A DNA stretch of 19,933 nt from positions 1-19,933 of the forward strand of contig VGPB01000013.1 in assembly GCA_016875695.1 (NCBI GenBank). Direction: 5' to 3'. The DNA is from Chloroflexota bacterium. Lineage in GTDB: Bacteria > Chloroflexota > Dehalococcoidia > UBA2979. Positions 14,639-19,933 of this stretch are shown here, piece by piece. Positions within the stretch are counted from its first letter, which is position 1. Each line of letters opens with the position of its first letter. Both the position numbers and the translations under genes were made by a program. Under the pieces are notes generated by a model, which was not told the origin of the DNA, searched no databases, and saw nothing but the letters and a program-made list of their open reading frames with translations.

Positions 14639-15121
14639 TCAGCCCGTGACACCCACGACGACGACGCCAGCGACCACGAGCAGCGCGCCGAGGACGGTGC
14701 GGCGCGTGATACGTTCGATGTCGCGCAGCAGGAGCGTGGCGAGCACGAGCGTGAAGAGCGGGTTGGTGGAGACGAGCGGCGACACGATCACGACGTTGCC
14801 GCGGCCGAGCGCCTGGAACATCAGCAGCACGCCGCCCGCGGAGCAGCCGCCCGCGCCGGCGAAGTAGAGCACGCCGCGGCGGCTGTAGCCGTTGCGCGGC
14901 AGCGCGCGCGCGGTGAGCACAAAGAGCCCGAGCGTGCCCCACGCGAGGGCCAAGAAGGTGGCGACGAGCGGGGGTGCGAGGTCCGACACGGTGTGCCGCG
15001 CAAGCACCTGCGCGGTACCATAGGCGACGGCGGCGCCAAGCCCGAAGGCCACGCCGGCAAGGGTGCGGCGCGCGGGGGCGCGGTCCTCGGCGCTCGTCGC
15101 GCGCTCGGCCGTCGCGCTCAC
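14639..15121 (-). CDS. Half-size EamA/DMT transporter, second partner
   Basis: A 160-aa hydrophobic protein equal to one EamA domain of the drug/metabolite transporter superfamily: five predicted spans, including LAGVAFGLGAAVAYGTAQVL, LVATFLALAWGTLGLFVL, GVLYFAGAGGCSAGGVLLMF, VVIVSPLVSTNPLFTLVLAT and TVLGALLVVAGVVVVGV. The N-terminal 20 residues are a charged linker-like tail (SATAERATSAEDRAPARRT). The GTG start at 15121 overlaps the stop of the upstream half-gene by 4 nt (GTGA). Either the two encode a heteromeric transporter, or one ordinary ten-span gene has been split by a frameshift at the linker. The substrate is unknown. Confidence 0.75.
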   Translation of the reverse strand: MSATAERATSAEDRAPARRTLAGVAFGLGAAVAYGTAQVLARHTVSDLAPPLVATFLALAWGTLGLFVLTARALPRNGYSRRGVLYFAGAGGCSAGGVLLMFQALGRGNVVIVSPLVSTNPLFTLVLATLLLRDIERITRRTVLGALLVVAGVVVVGVTG

Positions 15122-15552
15122 TGCTGCGCCTGGGGGCCGCTGAGCGTGACGTAGAGGCCGCCGAGGATGAGCGCGATGCCGAGCGCAGTCGCGGGGCGCA
15201 GCTCCTCGCCGGTGAAGGCGACGGCGACCGCCACGGCGAACAACGGCGCCGAGGCGAGCAGCGGCGTGGAGCGGCCGACGCCCAGGCGGCTCATCGCCAT
15301 GTAGTTGAACAGCCGTCCGATCGGGAAGTTGAGGACGCCGACGACGGCCAGCAGCAGCACGGCCGAGCGCGACACGTCGCGCAGCTCGCCCGGCTGCAGG
15401 ATGGCGACGAGCGCGCCGGTGAGCAGCAGCCCGGCGACGAGCGAGATGAGCGTGCCGAGCGCCGTCGGCATGTCGCGCAGGCCGAGGCGCACGAGCACGG
15501 CGCTCAGCCCCCATGCGAAGGCGGCGGTGACGGCGAGCGCGACCGCTAGCAT
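15118..15552 (-). CDS. Half-size EamA/DMT transporter, first partner
   Basis: A 144-aa inner-membrane protein forming one EamA domain with five spans: LAVALAVTAAFAWGLSAVLV, a GTLISLVAGLLLTGALVAIL segment, AVLLLAVVGVLNFPIGRLF, the family block NYMAMSRLGVGRSTPLLAS followed by a hydrophobic span, and TALGIALILGGLYVTLS. This is the N-terminal half of a normal DMT protein. ATG 15552 has no evident Shine-Dalgarno. Its TGA overlaps the GTG of the next gene. It follows the CADD-like gene after 60 nt, so the two could share a transcript. The exported or imported compound cannot be told from sequence. Confidence 0.78.
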   Translation of the reverse strand: MLAVALAVTAAFAWGLSAVLVRLGLRDMPTALGTLISLVAGLLLTGALVAILQPGELRDVSRSAVLLLAVVGVLNFPIGRLFNYMAMSRLGVGRSTPLLASAPLFAVAVAVAFTGEELRPATALGIALILGGLYVTLSGPQAQQ

Positions 15553-15612
15553 GCGCGCAGCGCCGTGCCGCGCGCGCGTGCGGCCGGTGAGCCTAGAGCG
15601 GTGTGCACGGCG

Positions 15613-16278
15613 TCACGCCGCGGGCGCGTAGCAGCCGTCGAGGAAGCGGTAGAGGTAGTCACACGCCTGCTCGACGACCGCGACCACGCGGTCGTCGTCG
15701 TCCGCGAGCGACTCGATGAGCGCGAGCTCGGAGCCGGAGTGCTCGACGTCGGCGGCGAGGTGCACGCTCCAGAAGGCGAACTGCTCCGGCGTGAAGCCGT
15801 AGTGCGTACGCAGGCCGCTGATCTTCTCCCACGCGATGTCCGGCACCTGGCCCTCGTACGCGAAGAGCGCGGCGAGCGCCTCGGGCACGGGCGCGCGCGT
15901 GGCCACGTCGCGGTAGTGCGCAACGAGCGCGGCGGTCTGCGCGTTGAGCGTCGAGCGTTCGACCTCGTCGCGCGGCACGCCGAGCGCGGCCGCGAACTCG
16001 AGCCAGAGCGCGCGGTGGTTGCGGGGACCGTGCTCCTCGTCCCACAGGTTATCGAGGATGTGCTGGCGCACGCCAGGGTCGGCGACGCGCGTGTGGATGG
16101 CGCTGAGCAGGCGGGGGAACTCGGCCTCGAAGTGGAAGTACTGGCGTGCGTACTCCTGGAGCCGCTCGACGGGAAGCGTGCCGGCGGTCCATGCCCGGTA
16201 GAACGGGTGCTTGAGCAGCGAGCGCTCGGCGAGGACCGCGTGCACGCGATCGGCGAGCGTCAACCCGGTGGTGGTCAT
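15613..16278 (-). CDS. CADD-like dimetal oxygenase, candidate self-sacrificing para-aminobenzoate synthase
   Basis: A 221-aa all-helical protein of the TenA/PqqC/heme-oxygenase-like fold that aligns along its whole length with Chlamydia CADD as I recall that sequence. Metal-ligand candidates are E81 and H88 (WDEEHGPRNH), E142 (AYEGQ), and H173, D177, H180 (VHLAADVEH). The residues linked to pABA formation in CADD are also kept at matching positions: Tyr27 (HPFYRAW), Tyr141 and Lys152 (IAWEKISGL). CADD is known to supply para-aminobenzoate for folate by modifying its own Tyr; I infer the same here. ATG 16278 follows GGGAGGG. TenA-like thiaminase or PqqC function is less likely, given the CADD-specific Tyr/Lys set. 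Confidence 0.8.
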   Translation of the reverse strand: MTTTGLTLADRVHAVLAERSLLKHPFYRAWTAGTLPVERLQEYARQYFHFEAEFPRLLSAIHTRVADPGVRQHILDNLWDEEHGPRNHRALWLEFAAALGVPRDEVERSTLNAQTAALVAHYRDVATRAPVPEALAALFAYEGQVPDIAWEKISGLRTHYGFTPEQFAFWSVHLAADVEHSGSELALIESLADDDDRVVAVVEQACDYLYRFLDGCYAPAA

Positions 16279-16368
16279 CGGTGGCCCTCCCTTGGTTGGT
16301 GGCTGAGGCTGGCAATGCTAAGAGAGAATCGCCGCGCCGAACAGGCGCAGCGCGCGGCGCTCCGACGG

Positions 16369-16397
16369 CCGCGAGCCACCCGATGGGTGGCTCGCGG
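16369..16397 (-). terminator. 13-bp perfect hairpin downstream of acyl-CoA dehydrogenase gene
   Basis: CCGCGAGCCACCC (16369-16381) and GGGTGGCTCGCGG (16385-16397) pair perfectly around a 3-nt loop. It lies about 70 nt past the stop of the acyl-CoA dehydrogenase gene and before the CADD-like gene. There is no T tract, but the stem is strong and well placed for termination or for 3'-end protection. Confidence 0.55.
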
Positions 16398-16467
16398 TAG
16401 CGCGTCGAGAGGCTCAATGCGCCGGAACCTGCGCCGGCGCGAGCCCGCTGGCGCAGCGGAACGCTGC

Positions 16468-17676
16468 TTAGCCGCGCGGCAGACCGAGGCCGCGCGTGGC
16501 GATGATGTTGCGCTGGATCTCGTTGGAGCCGCCGGCGATGGTGCCGACGACGGTGTGACACGAGGCCTGGGTGTGCTTGGCGTGCAGCGGCGCAAGCGGC
16601 TCGGCGGGCGACCAGAGGTGCGCGTAGAGCCCGAAGGCCTTCATGCCGGTGCGCGCGACGCGCTGGGCGAGCTCGGTGGAGTAGAGCTTGCCCATGGAGG
16701 CCTCGTAGTTGGGCAGCGTGCCGGCCGCGTGCATCGAGGCGACGCGCAGCGCGAGGTTGTACATCACCTCGGACTCGACGTAGCGGTCGACGATCTCGTT
16801 CTTGACGAGCGAGGCGCGGTTCGGGGTGGCGTCGGTCTTCACGTTCGCGACTAGCTCGTCCATGTTGCGGCGGTGCGCGACGGCACCGCCGATGCCGGAG
16901 CGCTCGTAGTCGAGCAGGGTCATGCCGACGTACCAACCGCGGTTCTGCTCGCCGATGAGGTTCGCGGCGGGGACGCGCACGTCCTCGTAGAACGTCTCGT
17001 TGGTGGCGTGCTCCCAGCCCATCGAGATGATCGGGCGCACGCTCACACCGGGCGTGGTCGCGTCGAGCACGAGGAAGGAGATGCCGCGGTGCTTGGGCGC
17101 GTCGGGGTCGGTGCGGAAGAGACCGAAGATCCAGTTGGCCTTGTGGCCGGCGGAGGTCCACAGCTTCTGGCCGTTGATCACGTACTCATCGCCGTCGCGC
17201 ACCGCGCGGCACTGCAGCGAGCCAAGGTCCGAGCCGGCGCCGGGCTCCGAGAAGCCCTGCGCCCAGCGCAGCTCACCGGTGAGCGTGGGGGCGAGGAAGC
17301 GCTGCTTCTGCTCCTCAGTGCCGTGCACGAGCAGCGTGGAGCCAATCAGCGAGCCGCCGATCTCAGGGGCCTCCGCGATAGCGAACTCCTGCTTGAGGAT
17401 GAACTGGTCGAAGGGCGTGAGGCTGGCGCCGCCGTGCTCCTTCGGCCAGTGGGGCTGGCCCCAGCCGCGTTCGGCGAGCGCCATGGCCCACTCCTTGGCG
17501 GCGGCCTGCTGATCGGGCGTGCCGTTGTGGAGGTCCTGCTGCCAGTCGTTCTCGAGTCCGCTGTCGAGGTGGCGGCGTAACTCGTGGTCCTTGTAGTAGG
17601 CGGGCAGGCGGTCCTGCAGGAACGCGCGAACGTTGCTCCGGAACTCGGCCTGCTGCGGAGTGTCGTTCCAGTCCAT
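16468..17676 (-). CDS. Acyl-CoA dehydrogenase family protein
   Basis: A 402-aa flavoprotein expected to oxidise an acyl-CoA thioester to the 2-enoyl form and pass electrons to ETF. It has the N-terminal helical domain (FRSNVRAFLQDRLPAYY ... WPKEHGGASLTPFDQFIL), the FAD/substrate block QGFSEPGAGSDLGSLQCRA, INGQKLWTSAGHKANWIF, and the C-terminal GTIAGGSNEIQRNIIATRGLGLPRG, typical of the broad-substrate branch with GG-x-x-EIQRN. The ATG at 17676 follows GAGGAGG; the frame is open upstream, but that part is out-of-frame solute-binding-protein sequence. The gene is intact, unlike the one upstream. The exact substrate (fatty acyl, steroid side chain or aromatic acid) cannot be assigned. Confidence 0.9.
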   Translation of the reverse strand: MDWNDTPQQAEFRSNVRAFLQDRLPAYYKDHELRRHLDSGLENDWQQDLHNGTPDQQAAAKEWAMALAERGWGQPHWPKEHGGASLTPFDQFILKQEFAIAEAPEIGGSLIGSTLLVHGTEEQKQRFLAPTLTGELRWAQGFSEPGAGSDLGSLQCRAVRDGDEYVINGQKLWTSAGHKANWIFGLFRTDPDAPKHRGISFLVLDATTPGVSVRPIISMGWEHATNETFYEDVRVPAANLIGEQNRGWYVGMTLLDYERSGIGGAVAHRRNMDELVANVKTDATPNRASLVKNEIVDRYVESEVMYNLALRVASMHAAGTLPNYEASMGKLYSTELAQRVARTGMKAFGLYAHLWSPAEPLAPLHAKHTQASCHTVVGTIAGGSNEIQRNIIATRGLGLPRG

Positions 17677-17707
17677 CGATGCCTCCTCGTGCGAGTCGCG
17701 ATGCTGC

Positions 17708-17776
17708 TCACTGTGCCCTGCGCGCGTCCCCAACCGCCCGCACGCCTTTGCCCGGCGGCGCGGTCGTCGTGGCCAT
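17708..17776 (-). CDS. Tiny ORF (22 aa), possible remnant of a peptide-transporter permease start
   Basis: ATG 17776 is preceded by a strong GAGGAGG at good spacing. The product MATTTAPPGKGVRAVGDARR, plus two residues, then stops. The basic, proline-containing opening resembles the cytoplasmic N-terminus of DppC/OppC-type permeases, which normally sit next to a family-5 binding protein such as the broken gene upstream. It could be the stump of a deleted permease gene, a leader peptide, or chance. The ribosome-binding site is the best evidence. Confidence 0.35.
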   Translation of the reverse strand: MATTTAPPGKGVRAVGDARRAQ

Positions 17777-17890
17777 GCGGAGCCTCCTCGAGCTCGGCAC
17801 GATTCTACTATGTCCGTGGTAGCGAGCGCCGTGCGGTGGCGGTCCGGGGTACCGAGCCGCCGCGAGCAGCCGCCGCGGGCGCACCCACGG

Positions 17891-19563
17891 CTACTGGACA
17901 TCGAAGGACATGCCGCTGCCCTGGAAGAAGCGGTAGACCATTTCGAAGTCGCGGTCCCAAATCTTCTTGAAGAGCTCGCGACGCTTCTCAGGGTTGAGCT
18001 CGGTGCGCCCGACCTCGACACAGGTGTCGGTGTCCAGGTCGGTGATGTGGTGGCGGTTGCCGGGCGACTTGGAGTGCACCTGGTTGTAGAAGCAGTTGTC
18101 GGCGTCTTAGCCGGCGGCGCTCCAGCCGCTCGTCGTCGCCTCAGCGAGGCGGCCGCCGACCCACTGCGAGTTGAACTCGGTGTAGTCGGCGCGACACGCG
18201 GCCAGCGTGATGCCGGCCTGGCGGAACTGTTCGGTGAGCAGCTCGGCGCGCTGCTGGTCGTACGTAGCGTAGGTGTAGAACGTCGCGTCGATCTTGAAGT
18301 CTTTCTGGCCGGCCGCCCCCAGCAGCTTCTTCGCCTCGGCGACGTCGCCCTGGGGCTTGTGGTACTGGCCGAACTCGCCTTTCTTGTAGTCGAGGCGCTT
18401 GTCGAACAGGAGACGCAGGGTGAGTTCGGCAGCACCACACCCAGGCCGTCGTACAGCACCTGGATCGTGAACTCGTGGGTCTGGGCCAGCGCCATGACGC
18501 GGCAGATGCGTTCGTCCTTGAACTTCGGGTTCTGATAGTTAACGCCGAGCCCGCAGCCGCCGGCGGCCTGGAAGGGGCTGGTGACCTGCACGCCCGGGTT
18601 GCTCTTCTCGACCGCCTGCGCCTCGGTGAGGCGCGTGACGAAGGAGTAGGCGTAGTCGACCTGGCCGGCGCGGAACGCGGCGAGCCGCGCGCTGGTGTCC
18701 ACCTAGATGCGGAACTGCAGGCCGTCGAGGTGCGGCTTGCCGCCCCAGTACGTGGGGTTCCCCGCTCGAAGTTGACTTCCTGGCCCTGCTTTCGCGTCCT
18801 TGAAGACCATCGCGCCGGTGCCGACGACCTTCTTCTCGATCCCGCCGGAGTCGGCGGGCTCCTTCGCGAACATCGGCTAGTAGCGGCCGGCGAGGGGCGT
18901 GATGAAGTCGGCGAGTGGGCTTTTGAGCGTGATGCGCAGCGTGGCCGGGTCGGGCGTCTCAATCTTGTCGGACTCGGTCCAGTAGGAGCGGTGCACGCCC
19001 TCAGCTGCGTAGCGCTCGTAGACGATCTTGGCGTCGGCGGCAACGAAGTCGCGCCCGTTGACGGGTGCGATGTTGTGCCACTTCACGCCGGGGCGGATCT
19101 TGAACGTGTAGGTCAGGCCGTCCGGCGAGCACTCCAATGAGGCCGCGAGGCCGGGGCGCATCTCCAGCTTGGCGAGTAGGTTCATCTTGACCCCGGAGAC
19201 GAACTCGAGCAGGCGCTCGTTGGCGACGTTCGGCGCGGTGATGGTGTCGCCGGCCGCGGAATTCGTGGTGTCCCACGTCGAGGTGTCCCAGCTGACGGCA
19301 GCGACGAGCGTGCCGCCGTCCTTCGGGGTCTTGTCGGCCGGTTCCGGGAACTGGTACGGGTACGGTTTGTCCGCGTCCTTGACGAGCTTGCCCTCGCCGG
19401 CGGCCGGCGCGTCGCCGCCGGCGGGCGCTGCGCCGGTATCCTCCGCATCGTCGTCGCCACCGCAGCCGATGAGCGCTGCCACGGCCAGCCCGCCGATGGC
19501 CAGCGTGCCGCCGCGCAGCGCCGTGCGCCGCGTCAGCCGTGAGCCCAGTGATTCGAAGTCCAT
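17891..19563 (-). pseudogene. ABC transporter solute-binding lipoprotein, family 5 (peptide/opine type), broken
   Basis: Starts at ATG 19563 behind AGGGAGG. The N-terminus has twin Arg (RLTRRTALRGG), a hydrophobic run and lipobox LIGC (Cys34), then an Asp/Gly/Ala linker and SBP_bac_5 sequence (GGTLVAAVSWDTSTWD, LTYTFKIRPGVKWH, YWTESDKIETPDPATLRITL). Damage follows: TAG at 18877 (where Trp is expected before PMF), small G-run insertions near 18768-18790 that shift and then restore frame, TAG at 18703 (GLQFRI-stop-VDTSARL), a one-base loss near 18436 (between VVLPNS and LRLLFDKRLDY), TAA at 18107 and TAG at 17891 after SGMSFDVQ. The pieces align in order as one binding protein of about 550 aa. 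No permease or ATPase genes remain nearby. Confidence 0.85.
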
Positions 19564-19717
19564 GCGAGCCTCCCTCTGGCTGCGCACGCGAAACGCGTGC
19601 TCACAAGGATTGCAATAAGCCGCCCGGCTGGATGGGAGGCCGAGCCGGGCCCCCGGGTGTGCCGCCGTGGTGGCGAGAGCGTGGAGCGCGCGCAGGCGAG
19701 CGCTAGGGCCGGCGCGG

Positions 19718-19933
19718 TTAGCCGGCGTCGTCCGAGGCATAGGGCACGAGGTCGACGCCTGCCGGGCCGGCGATCACCGCGAGGCGGGAGGCCATCGAGG
19801 CCTCCACTCCCGCGCAGAGTGCGGCGAGCACCTCGGCGGAGGGCGCGGGGGTCGCCGCCGCACCCTCGGGGGCGTCGAGACGGCGCCAAACGCGCACGCG
19901 GGCGCCGGGCACCGCGCGCAGCGCGGCGACGAT
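19718..19933 (-). CDS. C-terminal end of an unidentified protein (gene runs off the window)
   Basis: An open minus-strand frame enters at the window edge and ends with TAA at 19718. The visible 71 residues include VPGARVRVWRRLDAPEG, an Ala-rich helix-like stretch (AEVLAALCAGVEASMASRLA) and an acidic tail ending ASDDAG. I recognise no family. It is upstream of, and co-directional with, the binding-protein pseudogene, with 154 nt between them. Coding status rests on the open frame and composition. Confidence 0.45.
   Translation of the reverse strand: MVAALRAVPGARVRVWRRLDAPEGAAATPAPSAEVLAALCAGVEASMASRLAVIAGPAGVDLVPYASDDAG

Noticed and set aside
1..19933. CRISPR array or insertion sequence
   Set aside because: No regularly spaced direct repeats, no transposase motifs and no paired terminal inverted repeats were seen on reading both strands.

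Overview
The window is a GC-rich bacterial chromosomal segment, about two thirds G+C. Nearly all genes lie on the minus strand with tight operon spacing. Signal peptides combine twin arginines with a lipobox Cys, there are ABC uptake systems, an acyl-CoA dehydrogenase and a Gmad2-type protein. This suggests a high-GC monoderm-like lineage such as Chloroflexota or Actinomycetota. That placement is inference; there is no rRNA or marker gene to settle it.

Left region (1-3.45 kb): a DCC-family (DUF393) protein, an intact tRNA-Ala(GGC), and then a small accessory segment just downstream of the tRNA. The segment holds a tyrosine recombinase broken by one missing base, a perfect 12-bp hairpin, a single-protein predicted modification-dependent nuclease (MrcB_N/DUF3578 domain plus PD-(D/E)XK domain), and a convergent, probably truncated orphan gene. 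It looks like a decaying tRNA-targeted element carrying a restriction gene.

Central region (3.6-13.2 kb): a complete, undamaged urea-use block read on the minus strand in the order ureA-ureB-ureC-ureF-ureG-ureD, a 131-bp gap, then urtA-urtB-urtC-urtD-urtE. The high-affinity urea ABC importer feeds urea to a nickel urease matured by UreF, UreG and UreD. No ureE is present. Several neighbours overlap by 4 nt, implying translational coupling.

Boundary region (13.3-14.5 kb): a terminator, two adjacent degenerate tRNA copies (Glu-CTC-like and Met-CAT-like, 3' halves well kept and 5' halves decayed), about 490 bp without a recognisable gene, and a broken Gmad2-domain gene.

Right region (14.6-19.9 kb): a DMT/EamA transporter split into two half-size genes with a GTGA overlap, a CADD-like protein that keeps the residues of the self-sacrificing para-aminobenzoate synthase of Chlamydia, an acyl-CoA dehydrogenase, a tiny ORF that may be a permease remnant, a family-5 solute-binding lipoprotein gene broken by several stops and frameshifts, and the C-terminal end of an unidentified gene.

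Lesions (stops and indels) occur only in the flanks, while the urea block is clean. Either the flanking accessory genes are decaying, or part of the damage is sequencing or assembly error. The strongest leads are the CADD-like pABA synthase candidate, the MrcB_N-nuclease next to the tRNA/integrase, the paired half-size EamA genes and the twin tRNA relics.
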